Source of the DNA: DATKXO01 sp035528995
GTDB lineage: Bacteria; Planctomycetota; Phycisphaerae; UBA1845
Direction: 5' to 3'
Length of the DNA: 36,418 nucleotides
Assembly (NCBI GenBank): GCA_035528995.1
Contig: DATKXO010000460.1
Coordinates: 1-36,418 of the forward strand
Under the pieces are notes generated by a model. It searched no databases. It was given only the letters and a program-made list of their open reading frames with translations, and was not told the DNA's origin. Of the stretch, positions 11,912 through 19,944 are shown one piece after another (the stretch's first letter is position 1; each line of letters opens with the position of its first letter). A program made the position numbers and the translations under genes.

Positions 11912-12547
11912 TCAGGGCAGAATCTCGACACGGTCGCCGATACGCAGCACGCCGAACAGCTCCCGCAAGTGAGCGTTGGACACGGCGATGCAGCCGGCCG
12001 TCCAATCTCCGCTCCGGTCGGTGCCATCGGTCCCGTAGCCGTGGATGCCGATCGCCCCGCCGACGGGCGTGGTCCACGGCGGGCAGCGCTCCTGCACCGC
12101 CGCGTCCAGGATCGACCGGGCCTCACCGACGGTCAGCAGACCGGCGGACAGTCCCCGCCGGGCCACGTCGGAGGTCGGATAATCGATGCCCAGGAACCGC
12201 TCGTATTGACTGTCAAGCTTCTTGTTGCAGATGCGAAACAGGCCCTCGGGGGTGCGCCCGTCGCCGAGACGGACCTTGTCGCCGACGGGGTTCGGGCCCA
12301 GGGCGATGGGGTAGGTCCGCACGAGGTCGGCCCCATCGAACAGGTGGAGTAGACGCTTGCTTTTGAGGACGACGACGTGCGGGTCGCGGACCTGCAACGC
12401 GTGGCCGCGGGTCCCGGGCGCGGTTCCCTCGGCGGCGCTGCCCTTGACCGACCCGACGGCCCAGACGGTCGAGAGTCCGATAGCCAGGGTCAGGGCCGCC
12501 GCCTTACAACATCTTGCCAAACAGAAGTTTGCGCCGGGGGTCGCCAT
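11912..12547 (-). CDS. L,D-transpeptidase (YkuD domain), exported
   Basis: A 211-residue envelope enzyme that cross-links or modifies peptidoglycan. After an N-terminal hydrophobic segment (AAALTLAIGLSTVWAVGS, about 16-33) the YkuD catalytic motif appears as H169-G-Y-G-T, then S179 and G-C186-I, the His and nucleophilic Cys of the family. The fold contains P-x-G (NPVGDK) and TPEG (residues 100-103) signatures. The ATG at 12547 is favoured over an in-frame GTG at 12577; neither has a strong ribosome binding site. The gene faces away from the ECF sigma factor, with about 86 bp between the starts. Planctomycetes do make peptidoglycan, so the function is plausible. Placement directly before a sigma-54 activator is notable. 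Confidence 0.88.
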   Translation of the reverse strand: MATPGANFCLARCCKAAALTLAIGLSTVWAVGSVKGSAAEGTAPGTRGHALQVRDPHVVVLKSKRLLHLFDGADLVRTYPIALGPNPVGDKVRLGDGRTPEGLFRICNKKLDSQYERFLGIDYPTSDVARRGLSAGLLTVGEARSILDAAVQERCPPWTTPVGGAIGIHGYGTDGTDRSGDWTAGCIAVSNAHLRELFGVLRIGDRVEILP

Positions 12548-12633
12548 CGAGTCGTGTCTTTCACACCCGGTGTTCACCGCCTGGCCGCGCCGCGGCGAAC
12601 TCTATCGGGTCTCCAGCGTAAGGATACAATGGA

Positions 12634-13272
12634 GTGGTGGATGCGCCAACGGATGAGCGATTACTGGCCGATTATCTCGCCGACGGGGGCAACGGTTTCG
12701 AGATTCTGGTCAGGCGCTACAGCAAGGAGCTGTACCAGTTCGTCCTGCGATTCACCCACAACTCAGCGGCGGCCGAGGACGTGGTCCAGGAGGCCTTCCT
12801 CCAGGTGCACCTCTCGGCGGCCAGCTTCGACCCCTCCCGCCGGTTCAAGCCCTGGCTTTTCACGATTGCGGCCAACAAGGCCCGCGACTGGCTGCGAAGC
12901 CGCAGCCGAAGATCGGAAGTGCCGCTCGACGCCCGGGTCGGGGATGTCGAGGAGGGCAGTCAGTCCTTCGCCGACCTGCTGGCCGGCGACGAACTGCCGT
13001 CCCATCACCAGGTCGAGGCCGAGGAACAGTGCCGGGCGGTCCAGCAGGTCATCGAACAGATGCCGGACTCGCTCCGCGAAGTGCTGGTCCTGGCCTACTA
13101 TCATCGGCTTCCGTACAAGGACCTGGCCGAGGTCCTCGACGTTCCGCTGGGCACGGTCAAGAGTCGTCTGCACGCGGCCGTCGGGCATTTCGCCCGGCGC
13201 TACCAGGCCGCGATAGAAGCCGGCGGACACACGGCTGATCCGCTGGAAAAGGAGACGGGAAAGGAAACCTAG
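12634..13272 (+). CDS. ECF-family RNA polymerase sigma factor
   Basis: A 212-residue extracytoplasmic-function sigma factor. Region 2 (about residues 20-90) holds FEILVRRYSKELYQFVLRF, the AAEDVVQEAFLQVH -10-recognition helix and FKPWLFTIAANKARDWLR. Region 4 (about 140-190) holds LREVLVLAYYHRLPYKDLAEVL and the LGTVKSRLHAAV recognition helix. Translation starts at a GTG (12634), 9 nt after AAGGA; the adjacent GTG at 12637 is an alternative. The downstream gene, 132 bp away, encodes a membrane protein with an anti-sigma-like N-terminus, the usual partner arrangement. Region 3 is absent, as expected. Confidence 0.93.
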   Translation: MVDAPTDERLLADYLADGGNGFEILVRRYSKELYQFVLRFTHNSAAAEDVVQEAFLQVHLSAASFDPSRRFKPWLFTIAANKARDWLRSRSRRSEVPLDARVGDVEEGSQSFADLLAGDELPSHHQVEAEEQCRAVQQVIEQMPDSLREVLVLAYYHRLPYKDLAEVLDVPLGTVKSRLHAAVGHFARRYQAAIEAGGHTADPLEKETGKET

Positions 13273-13404
13273 CGCCGGGGGCGAGCGTAGGAACATCGAG
13301 GGCGGCATCCGGGAAGACCGTCGGCCGCCGATAACAGGACGCTCGCCGAATGAAACGGCGCCGGACGCCGGGTGGCGTCCGAAGCACTGGGGAATTGCAG
13401 AAGC

Positions 13405-14406
13405 ATGGCCGAACCCGAACACATCACCGAGGAACAACTGCTCGACTACCTGTTGGAGCAGTGCGATGAGGCCGAGGCGGCTCGCATCGCGACGGCCCTG
13501 GAGGCGGACCCGCATCTCGCGGCCACGCATCATCGGCTGGCCGACGCGCTCCGACCGCTCGATGCCTGGGTCGCGCCGGACCCGCCGCAAGCGATGGTGG
13601 GGCGGATCCTGGACGGGATCGCCGCCCAGAACCCGCCGAAGCTCGTGCCCGCGGCGTCGACGCTTCCGCCCGAGGCAGCCGGCGAGTCGATCCGGCGACC
13701 GCTGTTCTCCCTGCGCGAGCTGGTGGCCCTGGCCGCCTGCATCACCCTCTTCGTGGGTGTGCTGATCCCCATGATGAGCTCGGTGCGGTTCAACTCCCGG
13801 CGGCAGGGCTGTGCCAACAACCTGGCCTCGCTGTACGGTGGTCTGTCCACGTTCTCGCAAGCCAACGAGGGGCAGCTCCCCTTCAACGGGCAAGCGGGGC
13901 GTCAGCGCCCTCTGGGGCAAAGGGGACAGCGTTGGGCGCCCAACCGGGACCACCTGTTCCCGCTGGTCCAGCAGGGGCACGTGGCCCGCGCCAAGCTGTC
14001 CATCTTCCTCTGTCCGGAGCGAAAGGGTGACGAGCCGATGTCACCCGACATGGTCGATACCAGTGACGGTTTTGCGGACCCGCGCAACTGCAGCTACGAC
14101 GTGCAGTACATGTCCCGGCCGGTGCGGCTGGTCACCGGGTTCGTGAGACCCGTGCCGCTGCTCGGCGACGCCAGCCCCCTGTTCGAGGGCGGCCGATTCC
14201 ATCGGGACGTGGACCCCGAGCGGGCCAACTCGACCTCCCATCGCGGCGTCGGGCAGAACCTGCTGTTGCTCAGCGGGTCGGTCATCTGGCAGACCACGCC
14301 GGTCTTCGAGCCCACCGGAGACAACATCTACCAGGCCGGCCAGGTCCGCGACTACGCCGGGACCGAAACTCCGGTCCACGCCACGGACACGTTTCTCGTG
14401 CCGTAA
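13405..14406 (+). CDS. Membrane anti-sigma-like protein with pilin-derived transmembrane/periplasmic part
   Basis: A 333-residue protein. Residues 6-55 (ITEEQLLDYLLEQ, DEAEAARIATALEADP) match the short alpha-helical N-terminus of planctomycete anti-sigma proteins; the zinc motif H-x3-C-x2-C of ZAS proteins is missing. One membrane helix lies at about 103-124. From residue 101 the protein aligns with pseudopilins: F101, E105 and P122 have the F(+1), E(+5) and P(+22) spacing of the prepilin helix, followed by RRQGCANNLASLYGGLSTFSQ and ANEGQLP. The G(-1) needed for prepilin peptidase is Leu. The C-terminal part (STSHRGVGQNLLLLSGSVIW) also resembles pseudopilin ends. The ATG at 13405 begins the conserved part. 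Its role is inferred: holding the upstream sigma factor and sensing the envelope. Confidence 0.8.
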   Translation: MAEPEHITEEQLLDYLLEQCDEAEAARIATALEADPHLAATHHRLADALRPLDAWVAPDPPQAMVGRILDGIAAQNPPKLVPAASTLPPEAAGESIRRPLFSLRELVALAACITLFVGVLIPMMSSVRFNSRRQGCANNLASLYGGLSTFSQANEGQLPFNGQAGRQRPLGQRGQRWAPNRDHLFPLVQQGHVARAKLSIFLCPERKGDEPMSPDMVDTSDGFADPRNCSYDVQYMSRPVRLVTGFVRPVPLLGDASPLFEGGRFHRDVDPERANSTSHRGVGQNLLLLSGSVIWQTTPVFEPTGDNIYQAGQVRDYAGTETPVHATDTFLVP

Positions 14407-14486
14407 TCGGATTCACTCGCTTCCCTGCAACGCCCACGCTGCCCGCGGGCCGACCGACACGGTCCCCGTGTGTCCGGCATTTGGGG

Positions 14487-14492
14487 TATATT
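14487..14492 (+). promoter_or_regulatory. Possible -10 element for endonuclease V
   Basis: TATATT stands out in a GC-rich intergenic stretch 40 bp before the endonuclease V start. No recognisable -35 lies 16-18 bp upstream, so this is only a candidate. Confidence 0.3.
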
Positions 14493-14532
14493 GCATCCGG
14501 ATCGCCGGAACATTCACTTGTTTGGTGGTCGG

Positions 14533-15213
14533 ATGAAGCTTCCTGCGCCGTTGCATCGCTGGAACGTGACGCCGAAGGCGGCCATGGCCATTCAACGCGA
14601 CCTGGCCGACCGCGTCGTGAAGAACGGGCCTCTGGGGAAGGTCTCGCTGGTGGCGGGGGCCGACCTGGCCTTCTCGACCGACGGGAGCCGTTGCGTGGCC
14701 GGCGTCGTCGTCTGGGACGTGGTCAGCCGGGAAGTCGTCGAGCAACAGATCGCCGTACGTCCGCTGCAATTCCCCTACGTGCCGGGCTTGCTGTCCTTTC
14801 GCGAAGCGCCGGCGTTGCTGGCCGCCATCGGCAAGCTGCGGTGCGAACCGGACGCGTTCATCTTCGACGGGCAGGGCGTCGCCCATCCACGGCGTATCGG
14901 CCTGGCTTCCCACGTCGGTCTGCTGATCGACCGCCCCAGCGTGGGCTGCGCCAAGAGCCGCTTGATCGGGCGGCACGACGAGCCCGCGTCGCAGCGCGGT
15001 GCGACGGCGCCGCTGCTGGACGGTCGCGAACGGATCGGCACCGTGCTGCGCACCCGCGACGGCGTGCGATGCGTGTACGTCAGCGTCGGCCACCGCGCCA
15101 CCCTTGCCGCGGCCGTTCGCCTGGTGCTGCGCTGCTGCACTCGCTATCGGCTGCCCGAACCGACGCGGCTGGCCGACCAACTCGTGGGTCGGGCGAAGCA
15201 CGACGTGCGGTAG
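14533..15213 (+). CDS. nfi: Endonuclease V (deoxyinosine 3' endonuclease)
   Basis: A 226-residue DNA repair enzyme that nicks DNA one nucleotide 3' of deoxyinosine and so removes deaminated adenine. It matches E. coli Nfi along its length: AGADLAF with metal-binding D44, the PYVPG wedge motif (81-85), LSFRE with E91, DGQG with D112, HPRRIGLASHVGLL and the RLPEPTRLAD segment near the C-terminus. The three acidic residues correspond to the E. coli catalytic set. The ATG at 14533 is preceded by only a weak GGTGG site; upstream codons in frame do not resemble the family. It converges on the SAM hydrolase gene. Confidence 0.95.
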   Translation: MKLPAPLHRWNVTPKAAMAIQRDLADRVVKNGPLGKVSLVAGADLAFSTDGSRCVAGVVVWDVVSREVVEQQIAVRPLQFPYVPGLLSFREAPALLAAIGKLRCEPDAFIFDGQGVAHPRRIGLASHVGLLIDRPSVGCAKSRLIGRHDEPASQRGATAPLLDGRERIGTVLRTRDGVRCVYVSVGHRATLAAAVRLVLRCCTRYRLPEPTRLADQLVGRAKHDVR

Positions 15214-15215
15214 GG

Positions 15216-15229
15216 GGCAACCTGTTGCC
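15216..15229. terminator. Short hairpin between convergent genes
   Basis: GGCAA-CCTG-TTGCC is a perfect 5-bp stem three bases after the endonuclease V stop and before the SAM hydrolase stop. It could assist termination on either strand, but has no T tract, so it is weak. Confidence 0.25.
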
Positions 15230-15273
15230 GCTCGACGTGGGTTGGCCTGGACTGCGTTGCCGGCGGTGTCGGG

Positions 15274-16059
15274 TCAGCGGACCTCGACCTTGCTCCCCCG
15301 GTTGGCGGAGAGGGTCTGGCCGGCGTGGCCGCAGTTGACGGCGATCTCCAGATGGTTGTCGCTGCCGATCAGTGCCAGGGGCTTGCCCGAGTCCACTTCG
15401 TGGTAGCTGGTTCGGATGGGCCCGATGCGGACGCCGTCCAGGTAGACCTCGACGCCGCTGCGATGCTGGTAGGTCTGCAACAGATGGTTACGGGCGATGT
15501 TGGTCACCAGGTTGCCGAACTGGTCCGCGTACAGAACCTCCCCGACGATGGAGTAATCGGGCATCCGCTCGGGCGTGGCGAACTTTAGAATCTCGAGATG
15601 GTCCGTGGGCGGGCCCAGCTTCTCGATCGGCACGCCGGACGCCAGGTGGGCCGCTACCGGAGCCATGATGTCCCGGCCGTGGAAGGTGGGGGAAACCTTG
15701 CCCAGCATGTAGCGAGGGTTTTCGACGACGTGCATCGCCTCGACCCGCAACTCGCGATGCAGCATGCTGACCAGCCCGTTGTCGGGCGCCACGACGAACC
15801 GCCCGTCATAGCGCCCGGCGAGAATCCGTCGGCGTGAGCCCACGCCCGGATCGACCACGGCCACGTGTATGGTGCCCGGCGGATACCAGGGCCAGATCTG
15901 CCGCAGCATGAGCGCCGCCCGGATGACGTCGCGAGGCGGGATTTTGTGGGTCACGTCCACGACCGTGGCGCTGGGAGCGATGTGCAGGATGACACCCTTG
16001 AGGGACGCGACGTACTGGTCGCGCGTGCCGAAATCCGTCAGCAGGGTGATCAGCGGCAT
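15274..16059 (-). CDS. SAM hydroxide adenosyltransferase (SAM hydrolase, DUF62 family)
   Basis: A 261-residue cytoplasmic enzyme of the fluorinase/chlorinase/DUF62 fold that hydrolyses S-adenosylmethionine to adenosine and methionine. Visible motifs are ITLLTDFGTRDQYVASLKG at the N-terminus, DVTHKIPPRDVIRAA, HVAVVDPGVGS, RFVVAPDNGL, TFHGRDIMAPVAAHL and YADQFGNLVTNI. Asp/Arg/His positions of the water-activating site fall in the DPGVGS and FHGRD blocks, which marks the hydrolase rather than the halogenase group. The ATG at 16059 follows GAGGAT. It diverges from ygeW; the 252 bp between their starts must hold both promoters. Confidence 0.92.
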   Translation of the reverse strand: MPLITLLTDFGTRDQYVASLKGVILHIAPSATVVDVTHKIPPRDVIRAALMLRQIWPWYPPGTIHVAVVDPGVGSRRRILAGRYDGRFVVAPDNGLVSMLHRELRVEAMHVVENPRYMLGKVSPTFHGRDIMAPVAAHLASGVPIEKLGPPTDHLEILKFATPERMPDYSIVGEVLYADQFGNLVTNIARNHLLQTYQHRSGVEVYLDGVRIGPIRTSYHEVDSGKPLALIGSDNHLEIAVNCGHAGQTLSANRGSKVEVR

Positions 16060-16158
16060 GGGTATCCTCGCCCGGCCGGCGCGGAGGCGCTTGACCCAGG
16101 TCACTCCCCGCCCAGACCACTGTACCTAAGCGGGGTGTGGCGTGTCCATCCGCCCGGT

Positions 16159-16187
16159 CTGGCATCGGCCCCGCGAGCCGGTATCAT
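16159..16187 (+). promoter_or_regulatory. Candidate promoter of ygeW
   Basis: CTGGCA (16159-16164), 17 bp, TATCAT (16182-16187) matches sigma-70 in 4/6 and 5/6 positions; the transcript would have a leader near 118 nt. The same stretch also contains GG (16161-16162), 10 bp, GC (16173-16174), the invariant pairs of a sigma-54 promoter, but the remaining -12 bases fit poorly and chance is likely in GC-rich DNA. Confidence 0.4.
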
Positions 16188-16311
16188 TCGCACTGCGGCC
16201 GGCGCGAAGACAGCCGCTTCCGCGGGGCGGCCACGCCTGGAGACCACGCTGAGCGGGTGCCGGCACGGCACCACAGAACACCCTGACAGGGGCCGGAGAA
16301 AGGACAGTCCA

Positions 16312-17508
16312 ATGCCAAGCGACAACACCCGGGCGCTGCTCGAGCGGGCCGGAGGGTTGGACACGACGCTTTACCGGCAGGATTTCCTGCTCACCTGGGA
16401 GCGATCCAGCGAGGACCTCAATGCGGTCCTGGCGCTGGCCGAGGCGCTCGAGGAGATGTACCGGGCGAACGTCTCGACCAGGGTCTTTCGCGGCGGGCTG
16501 GCGGTCTCGAACTTCCGCGACAAGTCCACCCGGACGCGATTCTCCTTCGCCAGTGCGGCCAGTCTCCTGGGGCTCTCGACCCAGGACCTGGACGAGAGCA
16601 AGTCCCAGGTCTCCCACGGCGAGACCGTGCGCGAGACGGCCAACATGATCTCCTTCCTCACCGAGGTGATCGGCATCCGGGACGATCTGTTTCTGGGCGA
16701 GGGGCACAAGTACATGGCCCAGGTCGCCGGCGCCGTCGAAGACGGCCATCGCGAAGGTGTCCTGCCGCAGCGACCGGCCGTCATCAACCTGCAATGCGAT
16801 CAGGATCACCCCACGCAGAGCCTGGCCGACCTGCTGCACCTCAAGAAGACGTTCGGGTCACTCGACGCCCTGCGCGGCAAGAAGATCGCCATGTCCTGGG
16901 CCTACTCGCCGTCGTACGGCAAGCCGCTGTCCGTGGCCCAGGGCATCATCACGCTGATGACCCGGTTCGGGATGAACGTGGTGCTGGCCCATCCCGAGGG
17001 CTACGACGTCATCCCGGAGCTGGAGCAGATCGCCGCCCGGCACGCCCCGGAATCCGGCGGCTCGTTCAGCAAGGTGCACAGCATGGAGGAGGCCTTCACC
17101 GGGGCCGACATCGTCTACCCCAAAAGCTGGGCGCCCTACAAGATCATGGAACGGCGCACGGCCCTGCTGCGCGGCGGCCAGGCCAAGAAGCTGGACGAGC
17201 TGGAGCAGGAGTGCCTGGCCAACAACGCCAAACACAAAGGCTGGGAGTGCACCGAGAAGCTGATGAGCCTGACCAAAGGCGGCCAGGCGCTCTACATGCA
17301 CCCACTGCCGGCCGACATCACCGACCTGAGCTGCGAAGCCGGCGAGGTGGCCACCAGCGTCTTCGACCGCTACCGCCTCCAGACCTACCACGAGGCCGAG
17401 CACAAGCTCTACGTCATAGCCGCCATGATCCTCCTGACCCGCTTCGAGCACCCGGAGAAGGTCCTGGCCGAATGTCTGGATCAGGCCAAACCGCGACGGC
17501 TTGGTTAG
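16312..17508 (+). CDS. ygeW: Knotted carbamoyltransferase YgeW
   Basis: A 398-residue carbamoyltransferase very close to E. coli YgeW. It has carbamoyl-phosphate binding STRTR (72-76, in FRDKSTRTRFSFAS), the family's LDESKSQVSHGETVRETANMIS in pieces, HPTQ (166-169), KIAMSWAYSPSYGKPLSVAQG, TRFGMNVVLAHPEGYDVIP, DIVYPKSWAPYKIM and YMHPLPADI. The ATG at 16312 follows AAAGGAC; the frame is open far upstream but without similarity. In E. coli, ygeW is grouped with ygeX, ygeY, hyuA, yqeA and xdhD. Homologues are tied to anaerobic purine and ureide breakdown, where the enzyme is thought to run towards carbamoyl phosphate. It converges with the minus-strand carbamate kinase group. The true substrate is not settled by sequence. 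Confidence 0.93.
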   Translation: MPSDNTRALLERAGGLDTTLYRQDFLLTWERSSEDLNAVLALAEALEEMYRANVSTRVFRGGLAVSNFRDKSTRTRFSFASAASLLGLSTQDLDESKSQVSHGETVRETANMISFLTEVIGIRDDLFLGEGHKYMAQVAGAVEDGHREGVLPQRPAVINLQCDQDHPTQSLADLLHLKKTFGSLDALRGKKIAMSWAYSPSYGKPLSVAQGIITLMTRFGMNVVLAHPEGYDVIPELEQIAARHAPESGGSFSKVHSMEEAFTGADIVYPKSWAPYKIMERRTALLRGGQAKKLDELEQECLANNAKHKGWECTEKLMSLTKGGQALYMHPLPADITDLSCEAGEVATSVFDRYRLQTYHEAEHKLYVIAAMILLTRFEHPEKVLAECLDQAKPRRLG

Positions 17509-17588
17509 TGATTCCGCGTTGTCGCGCGGGCCGTGAACGAAGCCGGGCCTGTCGGCCGAAGCGTGGGCGTCAGGACAAGGGCGGTCAC

Positions 17589-17603
17589 CGGAACGGTGTT
17601 CCG
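17589..17603. terminator. Hairpin between convergent carbamoyltransferase genes
   Basis: CGGAAC-GGT-GTTCCG is a perfect 6-bp inverted repeat in the 135 bp between the ygeW stop and the ATCase-like stop. Its position suits a bidirectional terminator, but there is no T run beyond TTCC. Confidence 0.3.
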
Positions 17604-17643
17604 TTCCCTGATCCGCGCACGGCGGGACGGCTTGGATCGTGCG

Positions 17644-18597
17644 CTACTCCATCGCCCCCAGGATCAGCGACAGCAAAGCCATGCGCATCACCACGCCGTT
17701 GAAGGCCTCTTCCCAGTAGCGAGCGTGCCGGGTCCCGTCCACGTCCGCGGGCAGCTCGTCCATCCGCGGCAGCGAGTGCAGGATGATCGACTCGGGCTTG
17801 GCCTTCTCGCGCAGCAGGTCGCGGGTCACCCGGTACTGCGGCGGCGTCAGCCCCTTGTCCTCGCTGGTCTCCACGCGCGACTGCGTGTAGTCGGCCTGGA
17901 CCACCGGCTCCATGTAGATCACGTCGGCGTCGGCGATGGCGTCGGCCGAACTGGCGGCCTCGCGGAAGCGCAGGTTGCGCTCCTTGAGCTCGTTCTTGAA
18001 CTCGTCGGTCAGCGACATCTCCGGCGGGCCGATGAACGTGGCCTCGATGTCGAACTGGGACATGGCGTACCCGATCGAGTGCATGGTGCGCATGCGCATG
18101 TCGCCGATGCACATGATGTGCAGCCCGTCGAGCGTGCCTAGCTCCGTCCAGATGGTGTAGAGGTCGGTCAGGACCTGGGTGGGGTGCTCGCCCCAGCCGT
18201 CGCCGCAGTTGATCACCGGCACCGAGGCCCACCGGGCCGCCTCGTGCGGGGCTCCCTGCTGGAAGTGCCGCATGGCGATGACGTCGCCGTAGTACTCCAG
18301 CATGTGGACCGTGTCCTTGATGGACTCCTGATAGAAGTCACCGGCCCGGGTCATCTTGGCGTCGGAGAACCCCAGAACGTGCCCGCCCAAGCGGTGCATG
18401 GCGGCCTCGGTGGCCAGCCGCGTGCGCGTGCTGGGCTGATAGAACGCGGTCAGCAGCGTCTTGTCGGCCAGCAGGTCGGTGTTGCGCCGGTCCCGGGCGA
18501 TGGGGGCCAGTTCGTCGCACACCTCGAACACGCGGAAGAACTCCGCCCGCTCCCAGTCCTTGAGCGACAGAATGTCGCGACCGATGAAACTTCGCAT
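17644..18597 (-). CDS. Aspartate-carbamoyltransferase-like protein, altered second-substrate site
   Basis: A 317-residue carbamoyltransferase of the PyrB branch. The carbamoyl-phosphate side is intact: STRTR (56-60), MRH (109-111), HPTQ (138-141) and R170. The second-substrate side differs from E. coli ATCase. The loop holding Ser80 and Lys84 reads SDAKMTRAGDFYQES (79-92), so Ser80 aligns with Arg and Lys84 with an aromatic residue. The Arg229 segment MTRVQ reads MEPVVQ (229-234), losing the Arg that binds the aspartate carboxylate. HPLP is HSLP. It is therefore doubtful as pyrimidine ATCase. The ATG at 18597 follows an excellent GAGGAGG. It lies 104 bp downstream of the PLP enzyme, after carbamate kinase, which suggests a catabolic partner for YgeW with an unknown substrate. 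Database pipelines would probably name it pyrB. Confidence 0.88.
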   Translation of the reverse strand: MRSFIGRDILSLKDWERAEFFRVFEVCDELAPIARDRRNTDLLADKTLLTAFYQPSTRTRLATEAAMHRLGGHVLGFSDAKMTRAGDFYQESIKDTVHMLEYYGDVIAMRHFQQGAPHEAARWASVPVINCGDGWGEHPTQVLTDLYTIWTELGTLDGLHIMCIGDMRMRTMHSIGYAMSQFDIEATFIGPPEMSLTDEFKNELKERNLRFREAASSADAIADADVIYMEPVVQADYTQSRVETSEDKGLTPPQYRVTRDLLREKAKPESIILHSLPRMDELPADVDGTRHARYWEEAFNGVVMRMALLSLILGAME

Positions 18598-18701
18598 GAT
18601 CAACCTCCTCGCAAGGCCCGTCCCGCGGGCCGATTCATGTCAAACGAAACACACTCGAACGGTCCGCACAAACGGACCCCACCATGACTGTCCCCGGCGG
18701 C

Positions 18702-19940
18702 TCAGCCCTCGGGGTACATCTTCAGCAGCACGTCGATATCCGGCGGAATCCGCCGGGGTTCGGCCATGACCTTCATGATGGCGCCCACGTCCTTGAGGCC
18801 GTTGCCCGTTATGAGTAACACGACGGTCCACGCGGGATCGACGCGCCCGCCTTCCACGGCCTTGGCCAGCCCGGCGTAGGCGGCGGCCGCCGCCGGCTCG
18901 GCGAAAACGGCGGCGCCCCGGGCTACCTCGGGTATGGCGGCCAGAATCTCGTCGTCGCTCACCCGAACGCCGAAGCCGCCCGAAGCCCGGATGGCCTGCA
19001 CGGCCGCCTCGCCGTCACGCGGCACGCTCACGGAGATGGAGTCGGCCACCGTCTCGCCGGAGACGGGCCGAATCGTGCCGTCGCCCTCGAGGGCGCGCAC
19101 CACGGCGTCGCTTCGCTCGGCCTGCACCGCCAGGAGCCGCGGGACCCGATCGATGAATCCGAGCCGGCGGAATTCGTCGAACCCCTTCCACACGCCGCTG
19201 ATGATGTTCCCGTCGCCTACGGGCACGACAACCAAGTCGGGCGCGGTCCAATCCATCTGCTCGCAGATTTCGAAGGAGACCGATTTCTTTCCCTCGCGGG
19301 TGAACGGGTTGTAGCCCGTGTTGCGGTTGTACCAGCCGAACCGGCTGGTGGCCGCTAGGCACAGGTCGAAGGCGTCGTCATAGGTGCCCTCGACCGCCAG
19401 CACCTCGGCGCCGAAGGCCAGCAACTGGGCCACCTTCGCCCGCGGAGCCGTTTGCGGAATGAAGATTCGCGTGCGCATGCCCAGCGCCGCCGCCAGGACG
19501 GCCGTCGAGGACGCGGCGTTGCCCGTGGACGCCCCGGTTACGAAGTCCAAACCGATCTCCCGAGCACGCAGCAGGGCGATGGCACTGGCCCGATCCTTGA
19601 ACGAGGCGCTCGGGTTTCGCCCGTCGTCCTTGACGAACAGGTGGCCCAGCCCCAGCTTCTCGCCCAGCCGGGGGGCGTGAAACAGGGGGGTCCAGCCGAT
19701 GGGCGGCGACTCGAACCGCTCGAACACCGGGTACAGCGGGGCGTACCGCCACATCGTCCGGTCGGCGTTTCCGGACAGGTCGTCTTTGCTCCACGATGCC
19801 CGGATGGCCTCGTAGTCGTATTCCACCTGCAAGTTCGCGCCGCAGGCGGAGCACGTGTAGACCCCCTGCTCGAGCGCGTGGCTCGCGGAACAGCGAACAC
19901 AGCGCAGGGCGGTCACGTTACCGGTTCGGGGTGCAGGCAC
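18702..19940 (-). CDS. Threonine-synthase-like PLP enzyme (fold type II) with N-terminal zinc ribbon
   Basis: A 412-residue PLP-dependent lyase or synthase. A zinc ribbon precedes the domain (C14, C17, C30, C33). The PLP lysine is K115 in NPSASFKDRAS; TGASTGNAASS forms the phosphate/substrate loop and PVGDGNIISG the glycine loop. The start is a GTG at 19940, only 4 nt after the carbamate kinase stop and with GAGAG upstream, so translation is probably coupled. By sequence it is a ThrC-family protein, but it sits between carbamate kinase and a carbamoyltransferase and not with homoserine genes. In the E. coli ygeW group the equivalent slot is filled by another fold II PLP enzyme, YgeX (2,3-diaminopropionate ammonia-lyase). 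A catabolic deaminating role is therefore possible; genuine threonine synthase is the alternative. Confidence 0.85.
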   Translation of the reverse strand: MPAPRTGNVTALRCVRCSASHALEQGVYTCSACGANLQVEYDYEAIRASWSKDDLSGNADRTMWRYAPLYPVFERFESPPIGWTPLFHAPRLGEKLGLGHLFVKDDGRNPSASFKDRASAIALLRAREIGLDFVTGASTGNAASSTAVLAAALGMRTRIFIPQTAPRAKVAQLLAFGAEVLAVEGTYDDAFDLCLAATSRFGWYNRNTGYNPFTREGKKSVSFEICEQMDWTAPDLVVVPVGDGNIISGVWKGFDEFRRLGFIDRVPRLLAVQAERSDAVVRALEGDGTIRPVSGETVADSISVSVPRDGEAAVQAIRASGGFGVRVSDDEILAAIPEVARGAAVFAEPAAAAAYAGLAKAVEGGRVDPAWTVVLLITGNGLKDVGAIMKVMAEPRRIPPDIDVLLKMYPEG

Positions 19941-19944
19941 GATG

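Noticed and set aside
12597..12630. Possible ECF-type autoregulatory promoter (GAAC, 16 bp, CGT) and a TACAAT before the ECF sigma gene
   Set aside because: Both would place the transcript start at or after the AAGGA ribosome binding site, leaving almost no leader; the match is probably chance.
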